From the IMG/VR virus record IMGVR_UViG_3300017971_000553, positions 1-35,065 of that record: a stretch of 35,065 nucleotides of DNA; one strand, given 5' to 3'. The stretch comes from a virus. The position numbers were made by a program, and so were the translations under genes. Shown here piece after piece: positions 13,760-22,407 of this stretch. Below the pieces are notes generated by a model, which saw only the letters and a program-made list of their open reading frames with translations, had not been told where the DNA came from and made no database searches. Numbering within the stretch: position 1 is the first letter of the stretch; each line of letters begins with the position of its first letter.

Positions 13760-15560
13760 TTATACCTCTTCAATTGCGGGAGTGCTTATTGCCGCCGCTA
13801 CGTGAGCGTTATAGTCGGTTTTAATTTCGTTCAACAAGACCCATAGTTGGGCGCTCGTTGTAACGTCGGCGGCGGCGGTGACGTTCGTTGCGTCATTCAC
13901 TGCGTGAATTGTCGCCTGGGTTCTGTGGGCGTTATAGTCCGCCTTGATTTCGTTCGCGAGCGCTATGGCGGTGTCGATGTCGGTCGCGGCGGCGGCAGCT
14001 ACTGCGTTCGTAGTGTCGGGGTTTTCGTGCATTCCCGTGGTGGCCCGGTGAAGATTATAATCGGTCTTTATCTCGTTCGCGAGAACATAGGCACTAGCAA
14101 GATCCGTTGCGTCGGGCGCTGCTATCCCGTTAGAGGTGTCGTTTGTTGTATGAACTCCTGTCTCGATCAAGTGAGCGACATAATCAGTTTTTATCTCGTT
14201 GAGTATGGCGAAAAGTCCTGCCGTTGTCGTTATATCTGGCGCTGTCGTGGGATTTGCAGCGTCGTTGCTGACATGAACACCAGCCTCGACCCGGTGAAGA
14301 TTGAAGTCAGCTTTTAGCTCCGTTATCAGAGTGATCGCGGTGTCGATATCGCTGGCATTGGCTGCAGCAATGGCGTTTGTGGCGTCAGCCTCAAGATGTG
14401 TACCCGTAACGGCAATGTGAAGGTTATAGTCCGCCTTGATTTCATTGGCTAAGGTTTCCGCTGAGGCTAGATCGGTGGCGTCGGGAGATGTAACAGCATT
14501 GCCCGCGTCGTCCAAGTTGTGAACGTTGGCCTGACTTCTGTGTGCGTTATAGTCAGCCTTGATCTCATTGACTAGGGTTTGCGCGGAGGGAAGATCTGTC
14601 GCGTTCGCGGAAGCGATAACATTCGTGGTGTCATTTCCTTCGTGGACACCCGCCTCTACACGGTGCGCGTTGAAATCAGCCTTGATTTCATTGACTAGCG
14701 TTTGAAGTGAAGCGAGATCGGTTGCGTCTGCGGATGTTACATCATTGGCCGTGTCCGCTGTATCATGAACGACCTCTTCCGCTCGATGTGCCTCGTACTG
14801 TGTTTTGATGTCGTTCAACAGAGTGTAGGTTGTAGCCAAATCTGACGCGTTTGCCGCAGTTACCACGTTTACAGTGTCATTCGCTCGGTGAACGCCACCC
14901 TCTATTCGGTGCGCGTTATAATCCACCTTTAGCTCATTGGCTAAGGCGAAAAGCTCAGTCTCCCCATTCGCATCGGTCGACGTGACGATGTTTGTGGTGT
15001 CATCAACAGCATGAACTGTCGCCTGTGTTCTGTGTGCGTTATATTGTGCTTTCTCATCATTGAGAAGAGTAATAAGAGTCTCTCGAGTCGTAGCATCAGC
15101 CGAAGCAACTACGTTGACGGCATCGGCCACATCATGAATGTCCGCGGTGACTCTATGAGCCTCATACTGTGTTTTGATGTCGTTCAGCAAAGTCAACGCC
15201 GTCGCTAAACTGGTGGCATTGGCGGCGGTGACTATGTTTGTCGTGTCGTTTGTTTTGTGGACTGTTGCCTGCGTCCTGTGTGCGTTGAAATCTGTTTTGA
15301 GTTCGTTCGCCAAAACATACAGCTCGGCTTCGGCGTTCGCGTTTCCTGCAGCGATGGTATTCGTGCTGTCGTTGCTAAGATGGACACCACCCTCGGTCAA
15401 GTGAGTCGTGTAATCGGCCTTTAGCTCATTGGCCAGAGTGATAAGGGTTTCCCTTGTGGTAGCATCAGCAGAGGCCACACTAGCAGCCGACGCCGCCATG
15501 TGATCGCCGTTGGTTCCCGTAGAGGCAAGATGTGTATTCAGCTTGCCCTTCAGTGCATTC
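13760..15560 (-). repeat. 123-bp-period degenerate tandem repeat array within coding sequence
   Basis: The DNA encoding the 41-residue units repeats with a 123-base period, about 14-15 times. Phrases such as the one encoding NEIKADYNAHR recur with synonymous changes. Copies differ in codon use, which indicates older duplication followed by divergence. Unequal recombination could change copy number in frame. Confidence 0.75.
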
Positions 15561-15766
15561 GCAAGAGAGATCCCTGTGGCTAAGTCGGAAGCATTGGCAA
15601 TGCTCTCTCCTTGTCCTACTTTTTTGTGAAAAAGAGTAGCGTCACCTCCTGCCACTCCTTTGATCGCATCCTCTCGAAGACCGACCAAAAAAGCATGCAA
15701 TTCCTCTGCAGCCTTGCCGCTTGCAGAGAGATTAATTAGATCCCGTTTCGTTAGTGTTTGACCCAT
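13760..15766 (-). CDS. Repeat protein with about fifteen 41-residue repeats, probable virion fibre
   Basis: This 668-residue protein has a unique N-terminus of about 65 residues (MGQTLTKRDLINLSASGKAA...). About fifteen tandem repeats follow, each near 41 residues. The unit reads roughly DATDLASAxTLANEIKADYN, AHRxxxxVHxxxDTTNxVxA, with an L-x-N-E-I/L-K-x-D-Y/F-N-x-H core and a conserved later VH and D-x-T/A-N. Each repeat would give one long helix and a polar loop with two histidines, suggesting an extended rod or a metal-binding bundle. GGGAGGG lies about 8 bases before ATG 15766. Position after the tail spike and glycosyltransferase suggests a virion fibre or neck/whisker protein. Similar repeats occur in other phage proteins of unknown role, as I recall them. 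Confidence 0.8.
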   Translation of the reverse strand: MGQTLTKRDLINLSASGKAAEELHAFLVGLREDAIKGVAGGDATLFHKKVGQGESIANASDLATGISLANALKGKLNTHLASTGTNGDHMAASAASVASADATTRETLITLANELKADYTTHLTEGGVHLSNDSTNTIAAGNANAEAELYVLANELKTDFNAHRTQATVHKTNDTTNIVTAANATSLATALTLLNDIKTQYEAHRVTADIHDVADAVNVVASADATTRETLITLLNDEKAQYNAHRTQATVHAVDDTTNIVTSTDANGETELFALANELKVDYNAHRIEGGVHRANDTVNVVTAANASDLATTYTLLNDIKTQYEAHRAEEVVHDTADTANDVTSADATDLASLQTLVNEIKADFNAHRVEAGVHEGNDTTNVIASANATDLPSAQTLVNEIKADYNAHRSQANVHNLDDAGNAVTSPDATDLASAETLANEIKADYNLHIAVTGTHLEADATNAIAAANASDIDTAITLITELKADFNLHRVEAGVHVSNDAANPTTAPDITTTAGLFAILNEIKTDYVAHLIETGVHTTNDTSNGIAAPDATDLASAYVLANEIKTDYNLHRATTGMHENPDTTNAVAAAAATDIDTAIALANEIKADYNAHRTQATIHAVNDATNVTAAADVTTSAQLWVLLNEIKTDYNAHVAAAISTPAIEEV

Positions 15767-15857
15767 CAGGGTCCCTCCCTTCCTCGAGTCTCGTCCTCGA
15801 GATAACGATCGTCTGAACTACTGGAAAAATGACAAGAGACGAAAGGCCTGTCGAGAA

Positions 15858-15866
15858 AAGTATACC
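15858..15866 (-). promoter_or_regulatory. Candidate promoter -10 element GGTATACTT
   Basis: The minus strand reads GGGTATACTT, with TATACT (15859-15864) one base off the -10 consensus, just after the stop of the 86-residue gene and about 93 bases before the repeat-protein start. The same GGTATACTT occurs at 17325-17333 upstream of the glycosyltransferase. No convincing -35 is present. The rest of this gap (15767-15857) holds an imperfect CTCGAG inverted repeat at 15783-15801 and no gene. Confidence 0.3.
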
Positions 15867-16127
15867 CTAATACTTTCGACAATCGGAGACTAATTTCTTT
15901 CTTAAGGTGTTTCCATCTGAGTCTGTTATGTCTTCGATCTTCACCCCAGGAACAAAAATCATAGACTCTGAGAGAGAAAGTTCTTCTCCCTTAGAGCGAA
16001 ACCAAAGTCTACTCCTCACAAGACACCCTCTTTTTGGGATTCTCAATGCGTCTAGAATTTCACGCGTTCCTTTGACTGCGTCGTCTACAACCCACAACAC
16101 GTCAAACGGTGACTCAATTTTCTCCAT
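15867..16127 (-). CDS. Hypothetical protein, 86 aa
   Basis: ATG 16127 has GAGGAG 8 bases upstream. The protein has alternating strands (FDVLWVVDDAV, SESMIFVPGVKIEDI) and a helix (GTREILDALRIPKRG), suggesting a small alpha/beta fold. It lies directly after the glycosyltransferase gene. Because it sits between a glycosyltransferase and a fibre-like protein, it might be an accessory to glycan modification or fibre assembly, but nothing in the sequence proves this. Confidence 0.6.
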   Translation of the reverse strand: MEKIESPFDVLWVVDDAVKGTREILDALRIPKRGCLVRSRLWFRSKGEELSLSESMIFVPGVKIEDITDSDGNTLRKKLVSDCRKY

Positions 16128-16148
16128 ATTCTCTCCTCTATGGATTCC

Positions 16149-17303
16149 CTATCCACCAAATCGCTCATTCCATCGTTTCTCGTGACGAACCATCGCAAGA
16201 TTGAACAGTTCCTCGTATCTCTCGACAAGGTTTGACCACAGCAACCCTCGAGCAAAGGAAAGTCTAGTTTTCTCAGAAGAAGAGAAAAAACCTCGTCCAA
16301 ACACTCGTCTCAAGTCTGAGAAAGAATCGTCCCCTTCCCACTCACAAAAGTCAATCGGCCATTTAGTGTTTTTGACGACATCCTTTTGACGGAAAGCAAC
16401 AACAGGCTTCCCTCGCGCCAATGGCTCTAAAAAGACATAACCGAAACTTTCGCTCCTTGATGGAACCAGAACACAATGAGCGGAGTCAATCAGATACAAA
16501 AGTGACTCCCTTGAGAGTCTAGACTGCACCTTGACATTTCGAGCCGTAACTCGAGAAAGGAATCGAGTAATCTCCTCCTGATTCGCCTCGGCAACGACAA
16601 CGATCTCCTTCCACATCCCGGTATCAATAGCATTGATAAGATTAGGAAGAAAATCTCCTCCCTTTCTCGAGTCACTCAGTCTCCCCACGAATATCAATAA
16701 AAGTGATTCACCCCCCGCCGCCGACTCCACAACATAATCAATACCCAAAGGCAACGACTCAGAAGAAATGCCCAGACGCGCTAACCGTTGTTGCTGAACA
16801 CTACCCGCACAGAACACCACAGCAGACCGTCTCGCCTGCTCCAGTCCACCACATAAATGCGATCGACCCGACTGACGAAAAGAATCGCCTACGGGTGAAG
16901 GTAACCAATCAAAACGATAGGAATCATATAATTCATCGATGAGATCAGAAGCGTACCTCGTCACTGTCGGAGTATCTCCCAACACCTGTTCCAGCAACAA
17001 CGGATAATCGATATGATGAGCCTCGATCACATCCTGGCGATAGGTAGAAACATAGCGATGCACTCCCTCAGCAAATCCACCAAAAGACGAATAAGAGAGA
17101 CCCACCACCCGGACACCGTCAATCGTCCAAATATCCATTGAACTCTTGGCAGAAACTCGACTGATAACCGTAACGTTATGGCCTCGATCGCTCAAGGCCT
17201 TCGCCTCTCCTCTAACGTACGTCACAACGCCGTTAGGAATGACTTCGCTCTCATATCGGGGATATCTCCCTGATATCACTAATCCTATTCTCATTCCAGA
17301 CAT
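16149..17303 (-). CDS. GT-B glycosyltransferase, family 4-like
   Basis: This 384-residue protein has the two-domain GT-B layout. The N-terminal acceptor domain starts MRIGLVISGRYPRYESEVIPN, then GVVTYVRGEAKALSDRGHNV, with the glycine-rich loop seen in GT4 enzymes. The donor domain has VGRLSDSRKG (206-215) and PSRSESFGYVFLEPLARGKP (281-300), holding the E-x7-E motif (Glu285, Glu293) that binds the nucleotide sugar. It would transfer a sugar from a nucleotide donor. Lying between the tail spike and the repeat protein, it could glycosylate a virion protein or modify the host surface glycan. ATG 17303 and ATG 17294 are both possible, each with a GGAGG or GGGAG site in range. Confidence 0.85.
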   Translation of the reverse strand: MSGMRIGLVISGRYPRYESEVIPNGVVTYVRGEAKALSDRGHNVTVISRVSAKSSMDIWTIDGVRVVGLSYSSFGGFAEGVHRYVSTYRQDVIEAHHIDYPLLLEQVLGDTPTVTRYASDLIDELYDSYRFDWLPSPVGDSFRQSGRSHLCGGLEQARRSAVVFCAGSVQQQRLARLGISSESLPLGIDYVVESAAGGESLLLIFVGRLSDSRKGGDFLPNLINAIDTGMWKEIVVVAEANQEEITRFLSRVTARNVKVQSRLSRESLLYLIDSAHCVLVPSRSESFGYVFLEPLARGKPVVAFRQKDVVKNTKWPIDFCEWEGDDSFSDLRRVFGRGFFSSSEKTRLSFARGLLWSNLVERYEELFNLAMVRHEKRWNERFGG

Positions 17304-17324
17304 CTCCCTGAACCTCCTCTAAAG

Positions 17325-17334
17325 AAGTATACCG
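17325..17334 (-). promoter_or_regulatory. Candidate promoter -10 element CGGTATACTT
   Basis: In the short gap between tail spike and glycosyltransferase genes the minus strand reads CGGTATACTT (TATACT at 17326-17331), followed by the ribosome binding site GAGGAGG and ATG 17303. The upstream T-rich run (about 17344-17356) offers no good -35. The match to the 15858 site suggests a phage-specific or extended -10 promoter. Confidence 0.3.
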
Positions 17335-17360
17335 ATAGCCTGGAAAAAAAGAAACTGACA

Positions 17361-20300
17361 TCAAGTAGCGCTGCTTAGATATACGTCGTCCCCTGTAACA
17401 GAAGTGATATCTGAATTTGTAATAGAGGGAGTTGTCCCGGACGTTGACATAAAGACATTGCTGTCACTCAAACAACCCCTTCCGGCCATAATTAGAGCCT
17501 TACCACTGGAGACATTCGCCCAATATCGATTATTAGTGAAACGACACTGATCGGTTAGACCTAAGCTAACCTCAGTCACTGTTCTCGCTACCGCGGAATC
17601 GATCTTGAAATCACATCGATCAATTACAAGATTCGACGGCATCCCTACCACGGTTATCAGCGCCGTCGCCGCGTTCGGCGTAACTCGAACTAAAAAGTCA
17701 TGTAACGACGCAAAATCCGCCATCTCTATGATAAAAAACTTGCCTGCGTTGTTATATATACTCCTGATTTGTCCGGAATACACATGACAATCTGAACCAA
17801 TATGGATATCAGATCCCACCGTCGGAACATACCCATTAGGCGAAAACTCCAACTCATATGCCTCAACTCCCTCCTCGAGCCACACACCGCCAATATAAAG
17901 AGTGGACGTTAACGGTGCCGCCGCGCAGTCAATAGAAACTCTCCTCAATGACGCAAACTCTGCCGCTAGAATATTCCCTAAGGTGGTAACAGAGCTCGAT
18001 GCACCGTCACAGTTTACAATTGCCAACCCGTTTATCGACGGTCTAGCAAAACCAGAATCCCCTACAATATCCACCCATGAACCATAGTTATTAACCTTAC
18101 CCTTTAGCAGCCTAGTAGCACTCGGTTCATTGTTATTGGTATCAAACACCATATCGTTAACTGATAAGCGCGATTCCTCAACGGCAGGCCCATACATCAC
18201 TATTGGCGTATTTCCCGGAAGATTGGGAATACTGGGATCTAACACCACCAACAACCCATCAATGATGGATTGACAGGGATTGCCTGTTCCTGTACCGGCC
18301 CTTGCGCCGAATTCTATCCAAGGACTAGTACCAGGCTGTTTAACAATACTGTCGCCTATGCTGATCTCACAGTCTCGCATCACAAAAGGAGTACACCCGT
18401 AATACGTTAGGGCCTGTAATGTCGATCCCGTAGTCACGTCACCGCACCGGAAGAAGCACCCCATAAACACCACGCCCGAATTCCGAACATCGAGCAACGC
18501 TCCGCTAGCGTTGTTAAACTGACAATTGACGAACCTTACGTTAGTCGCCGCGCTGAGGTATATCAATACCCTGTCGCTGTCTGAATCAAAAGAACAATTA
18601 TCAAAGGTCACCTGCATATCAAAAACATTAACAATCTGAACAGCATAGGTATCGCCCACAGCAGAAAACCGACAATCCTTGAAGTACAACCCCTCTTCAT
18701 ACTCCGCCGTTGCGCTTATGTTCTGGATATAAATTAACGCCTCCGGAGTTATAGCGGACGACGATGGACCGGAAAAGTGACAGTTCTCAAAATACCCTCT
18801 AGGAGGATATGTTGGATTGTAATCGATAATCTCCAACCCATAATCCTCCGTAGATATTGACGTCGAATTCATGGTTACGTTTCGCATCGTGGTGTTTCCG
18901 CCCACTATCCGAAATGCACCGGAGTCAAAAGCTACATCCTCTAGAATAACCTCCGAAATGTAATCCACTTTCCACTTATAAGATGAATGCAAGCTTTTGA
19001 GCGTAACCCTTGACCATTTACCGTCAAACTCAAAGTCAGACGACGTTCCTACCGGTAGATAGACGGAACACGAATCCTTAGACTCGCCACAAACCCACAC
19101 GTCCTTCGCTAGCGCTGCTATGGCGTTCCAAGTATACGAGCCTCTCCGGAGAAAAAACACACCATTAGTGAAGTCGTTCATGTGATCGACGGAATCCGTA
19201 GAGTCGTAGTCACCCCCCACAGACGTTGCTCCGTGCGTCAATACGGCGGTAAACGCCCGACGCCGGACAACCGTTTCGTCGATCCGGGCAATCGCATCCT
19301 GTAACGTTCCGGGGTCCAAGTCGCCTAAACCGCCAGCTCCTGTGTCGGTTAGCGTTCCGTTCGCGAAGTCGGTGTTGATTCCTATGTCCTGACCGGCCCT
19401 GTTCCCTAGATCGGTGAGTAACTCCGAAAATGCGCTTTGAACATTCGTTGACGAGAGAATACCCACCGGAGTAAAGGCCACCTGTGACGCCGTAATAGAG
19501 TGAGGATCGCCTGCGTCATTGATATGGTCTATCAGTGACTTTCCGGTGTTATAGTACGCGACGGAATGACCGTATAGTCCGTCAACGAGCGGACCCGCTG
19601 ACCCTCGAGTAAACTCGAAGCTTTTTAGGTATCGAACACCAAACCCGAACGACGTCGGAGTTGACGGGATAGTTGTTGTGTTTTCTATCACCCGAACCGT
19701 CCACCTTAGCTTGCTCCGGTGCGCCGTCTCTATCCCCGAAAACGGGTCGGTAATCGCAGAATCCTCTTCTTCCGCAATATCCTCCCACCACGCCATGATG
19801 TAACCGGTGTCTGTTTGGGGAAAAGCACCGGGGACAGTAAGCACGGGCGGTTTGACTATAAATGTATCTCCCACGCCGATGGCACCGATTCCCGCGCCGA
19901 GCGTCAACGTCGTAGATGTATATCCTGTAATGTCAAAAGTGTTTCCACTCTCAGCGCCTGACGTCATGAGAACATAACAAGCGCCATGGTTTGCCGTCGC
20001 CACTAAATCCATGAATGCCTGAAATTTCTGCTGAACATCTGTTATCTTATTGGTGGCGCCGTCAATTCCGGTAACCGTCCCTTCAACAATATAATTTTCG
20101 TCGTCAATATATTCGACGTCAGCCGGTGGATCGGCCTTGGTGGTCGATATCATAGCTCCTTCGACCATGGCCCATCCCGCGCCGATATTGAAATTCTGAT
20201 TTGTAGGAACGGCAGCCGACCCAAATCCAAAACCGGTGCCTACCCTAAATGTTCCAATGAAATATTCGGAAAGAAGTTGTATCCATATCCTCAAATTATC

Positions 20301-20417
20301 CTGGAGTTCATTCAAATCGGCATCCATAACGGGAACACCCTGCTGAATGGAAACTCTTTGATACTCCTTGGTGACATCAAAAGTATTTCGACTGACATTA
20401 GGGGTATTCCCTGGCAT
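17361..20417 (-). CDS. Tail spike/fibre with DUF6519-like N-terminus and right-handed beta-helix
   Basis: This 1018-residue protein starts with a virion-attachment domain. Residues 10-40 (RNTFDVTKEYQRVSIQQGVP, then VMDADLNELQD) match the FDxxKxYxRVxxQQGxxxxDADxNE signature of baseplate-associated proteins known as DUF6519 in injection-system clusters. From about 380 on it has serial beta-helix rungs (MRNVTMNSTSIS, YFENCHFSG, LYFKDCRFSAV, VTFDNCSFDS, VRFVNCQFNN). The repeated CxF steps are typical of pectate-lyase-like spikes that bind or cut surface polysaccharide. It is the likely receptor-binding protein. It follows the gpI-like gene, the usual place for fibres. GGAG precedes ATG 20417. Catalytic residues cannot be assigned by eye. 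Confidence 0.85.
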   Translation of the reverse strand: MPGNTPNVSRNTFDVTKEYQRVSIQQGVPVMDADLNELQDNLRIWIQLLSEYFIGTFRVGTGFGFGSAAVPTNQNFNIGAGWAMVEGAMISTTKADPPADVEYIDDENYIVEGTVTGIDGATNKITDVQQKFQAFMDLVATANHGACYVLMTSGAESGNTFDITGYTSTTLTLGAGIGAIGVGDTFIVKPPVLTVPGAFPQTDTGYIMAWWEDIAEEEDSAITDPFSGIETAHRSKLRWTVRVIENTTTIPSTPTSFGFGVRYLKSFEFTRGSAGPLVDGLYGHSVAYYNTGKSLIDHINDAGDPHSITASQVAFTPVGILSSTNVQSAFSELLTDLGNRAGQDIGINTDFANGTLTDTGAGGLGDLDPGTLQDAIARIDETVVRRRAFTAVLTHGATSVGGDYDSTDSVDHMNDFTNGVFFLRRGSYTWNAIAALAKDVWVCGESKDSCSVYLPVGTSSDFEFDGKWSRVTLKSLHSSYKWKVDYISEVILEDVAFDSGAFRIVGGNTTMRNVTMNSTSISTEDYGLEIIDYNPTYPPRGYFENCHFSGPSSSAITPEALIYIQNISATAEYEEGLYFKDCRFSAVGDTYAVQIVNVFDMQVTFDNCSFDSDSDRVLIYLSAATNVRFVNCQFNNASGALLDVRNSGVVFMGCFFRCGDVTTGSTLQALTYYGCTPFVMRDCEISIGDSIVKQPGTSPWIEFGARAGTGTGNPCQSIIDGLLVVLDPSIPNLPGNTPIVMYGPAVEESRLSVNDMVFDTNNNEPSATRLLKGKVNNYGSWVDIVGDSGFARPSINGLAIVNCDGASSSVTTLGNILAAEFASLRRVSIDCAAAPLTSTLYIGGVWLEEGVEAYELEFSPNGYVPTVGSDIHIGSDCHVYSGQIRSIYNNAGKFFIIEMADFASLHDFLVRVTPNAATALITVVGMPSNLVIDRCDFKIDSAVARTVTEVSLGLTDQCRFTNNRYWANVSSGKALIMAGRGCLSDSNVFMSTSGTTPSITNSDITSVTGDDVYLSSAT

Positions 20418-20429
20418 GCTTTATCTCCT

Positions 20430-21461
20430 CTAGATGATTTCTATTGTGACAAAAGAAGCTTTTCCCCACTCGATAAGAAAATCAAGCCTATCCTCTTGTT
20501 CGGTAGTCAAAGGCTGAGAAACTGCGGGGATCGATACAAGGAAAAATCCCAGACCCACACAAGAATGCCAGCCCAATGAGTCGGGAGTATATCTCAGTTT
20601 GTCTGTCTGCGTTCCTATTAATGGTGGAATAGTCACGTCAGTCGTGTCTACTGTTCCTGTGCTGAACCTTCCATTCGTCCAGCAAACAAACTTCCACCCC
20701 TCTTGAATCTGCAGATCCCAATCAGAGGGACCCTCAATCAGTTCTTCGTAGGCGCCCTTGGTTCCTTTTGTTCTAAACCAATCCGCCGCCGCCAATGTTT
20801 CTTCCCGTTGCCGCAATCCCCCTGCGGCTTTCCACGTCGGCCACCCTATCCAGGAATCGATGAGCCACAGTAAATCCTGATGAATAGATTCTATCGAAAA
20901 CAAGGAAAGAAGGTTTTCACAGTCAGTTTTCAGTGCGTCAACGTTCGCAAGCACCGCACCGAGAAACTGATACAAGTGATTTGTCGATGTGTCGTCTGTT
21001 CGATACCCGCGAGGCAAGGACTTATAGCCATAATCGACAGCTCCCCATCTATCGTAAGGGTAAGCGCTATCTCGGTTTAGAGTGGTGTCATTTATCCACT
21101 GCCCATCGTTTCGTAGCGCAAACAATGCGTAATAGTAGATAGCGCCTGGTGTTTTATTTGAGTCGTCAAAGAAATAATCACCTACAGTCAACGCGGGAAA
21201 AGTATCATCAAGCAGCAACTCGGCATCGCCATCGTCATACGCCTGAGGCCATTCTCCCCACTTTCTCAGAATTCTTATTCGTCTCGTCCAGGTCGGAGAG
21301 TCGGCCACAGAAGGAACGCTATAAAAAACACGAACAGTTGACCCCACAAGTTTTGACTCTACATAGAAATTAAATTCCCCCAATTCCATGAGAACATCGG
21401 GAGCGGGATATATAATCGAACCATAGATTGCAATCCCATATCCTGATAATCCAAAACTCAT
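20430..21461 (-). CDS. Tail protein I-like baseplate component
   Basis: This 343-residue protein's first 100 residues are beta-rich and fibronectin-like (ELGEFNFYVESKLVGSTVRV...WTRRIRILRKWGEWP). The second part (YQFLGAVLANVDALKTDCEN, then SIHQDLLWLIDSWIGWPTW, then FRTKGTKGAYEELIEG) follows the phage tail protein I family (P2 gpI type), whose members link the wedge to the fibres. Its position between baseplate J and the tail spike fits. The start overlaps the previous stop as ATGA. Confidence 0.85.
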   Translation of the reverse strand: MSFGLSGYGIAIYGSIIYPAPDVLMELGEFNFYVESKLVGSTVRVFYSVPSVADSPTWTRRIRILRKWGEWPQAYDDGDAELLLDDTFPALTVGDYFFDDSNKTPGAIYYYALFALRNDGQWINDTTLNRDSAYPYDRWGAVDYGYKSLPRGYRTDDTSTNHLYQFLGAVLANVDALKTDCENLLSLFSIESIHQDLLWLIDSWIGWPTWKAAGGLRQREETLAAADWFRTKGTKGAYEELIEGPSDWDLQIQEGWKFVCWTNGRFSTGTVDTTDVTIPPLIGTQTDKLRYTPDSLGWHSCVGLGFFLVSIPAVSQPLTTEQEDRLDFLIEWGKASFVTIEII

Positions 21462-21694
21462 GTCTTCTCCCCTTGTATCACTTCACAGGCCTCAATATGA
21501 GCCCATGGTTGCGTATCTACACCAAAAACTCCCGGACCAGGAAAGTACACTCCCGTAGGATCAGGGTTATTCCGCGACTCCCACATGATATATCGTCGAC
21601 TCAAATGACTCCACACAGCCATCCGATACAGAACGCCATTTCCTACCGCTAACCCAGAAAGTCTCTCCTCATATGTCCTATCAGAATATGTCAT
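21458..21694 (-). CDS. Small late protein, 78 aa
   Basis: I chose ATG 21694 because GGTGG lies about 6 bases upstream; an in-frame GTG at 21703 is possible. The protein (MTYSDRTYEERLSGLAVGNG...) is rich in aromatic residues and glycine, with a GVYFPGPGVFGVDTQPWAHI stretch, suggesting a small beta domain. It overlaps the tail protein I start by 4 bases, so the two are probably co-translated and may interact in the baseplate. No family is recognised. Confidence 0.68.
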   Translation of the reverse strand: MTYSDRTYEERLSGLAVGNGVLYRMAVWSHLSRRYIMWESRNNPDPTGVYFPGPGVFGVDTQPWAHIEACEVIQGEKT

Positions 21695-21747
21695 TTGTTC
21701 CACCGAAACCCATCACTTAGAGATCCACTCTGCGTCAAGATCTTACT

Positions 21748-22407
21748 TCATTTCTCCTGTTTTGACCTGGCTTTTCTCAGTATACTCCTCAGTGTTTCTT
21801 TCTCTCGACGATTCAACTCCGTTCCTCTAAACACTACCTCAACATCGTCTACCGACATCTCCTGCTGAGAAATTGTCCGAGGTAAACTCTTCACTTCTCG
21901 AATGAACAATTGACGATCAGATGCCTGTTGACGACCAAGTTCTTTTATCACTGTGCTATTCTCCTGAATTTTTTCCGCGTTATGGCTAACATCGGCGCTC
22001 GTCTTCGATGTGATGGAATAAGTCGAACCATAGAACCCTACCGCCGCACCCGCAAATACAACGACCACAGACGTCAAAATACCCACAGCCCACTTCACTG
22101 TCCCTGCAAATCGATAGTATTGCGGCTTTAATTCGGCAATGTCAGTATCCTGTCTCGCCTGTCTCTCTCGTTCAGAACACACATGCCCATTCGTCTCTAA
22201 ATTCTCGACTCGCACGCCCAGCCTAAGAACACCATCTCTCGCCTCCGCCGCGGCCTTGGTTACTGGAGGTAACATCTCGTCCTTCATCGTCCTGGTGTTT
22301 TCTTCTATCCGAATCATAGCGTCAGATAATCGAGTCATGTTCCGAACGAGACTCCCCCAATCCCCTGTAGGAATAGGAGTTAATGTATCCTTTCGCCTAT
22401 CTGTCAT
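21748..22407 (-). CDS. Membrane protein with flanking coiled coils, 219 aa
   Basis: One clear membrane helix lies at about 104-127 (VKWAVGILTSVVVVFAGAAVGF), flanked by helical regions: residues 20-95 before it, and residues 135-215 after it (SADVSHNAEKIQENSTVIKE...). A CSERER segment precedes the TM. The layout resembles XhlA-type holin partners, with a cytoplasmic coiled coil then a TM, but with a long second domain. ATG 22407 has GGGG six bases upstream and overlaps the previous gene by 11 bases. A membrane protein inside a baseplate operon is unexpected. It may act in lysis or at the membrane during injection. Confidence 0.65.
   Translation of the reverse strand: MTDRRKDTLTPIPTGDWGSLVRNMTRLSDAMIRIEENTRTMKDEMLPPVTKAAAEARDGVLRLGVRVENLETNGHVCSERERQARQDTDIAELKPQYYRFAGTVKWAVGILTSVVVVFAGAAVGFYGSTYSITSKTSADVSHNAEKIQENSTVIKELGRQQASDRQLFIREVKSLPRTISQQEMSVDDVEVVFRGTELNRREKETLRSILRKARSKQEK

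Noticed and set aside
13847-14317. 156-codon open frame on the plus strand
   Set aside because: It lies opposite the regular 41-residue repeats of the minus-strand protein, is rich in Cys/Arg/Gly/Val as expected of an antisense shadow, and has no place in an otherwise all-minus gene order.
13760-15560. Regular spacing that could suggest a CRISPR array
   Set aside because: The period is 123 bases, units are degenerate throughout with no alternation of fixed repeat and unique spacer, and the whole array is an open coding frame.
17361-20417. Diversity-generating retroelement target in the tail spike
   Set aside because: No reverse transcriptase gene, template repeat or adenine-biased variable repeat is seen near the spike or elsewhere in the window.
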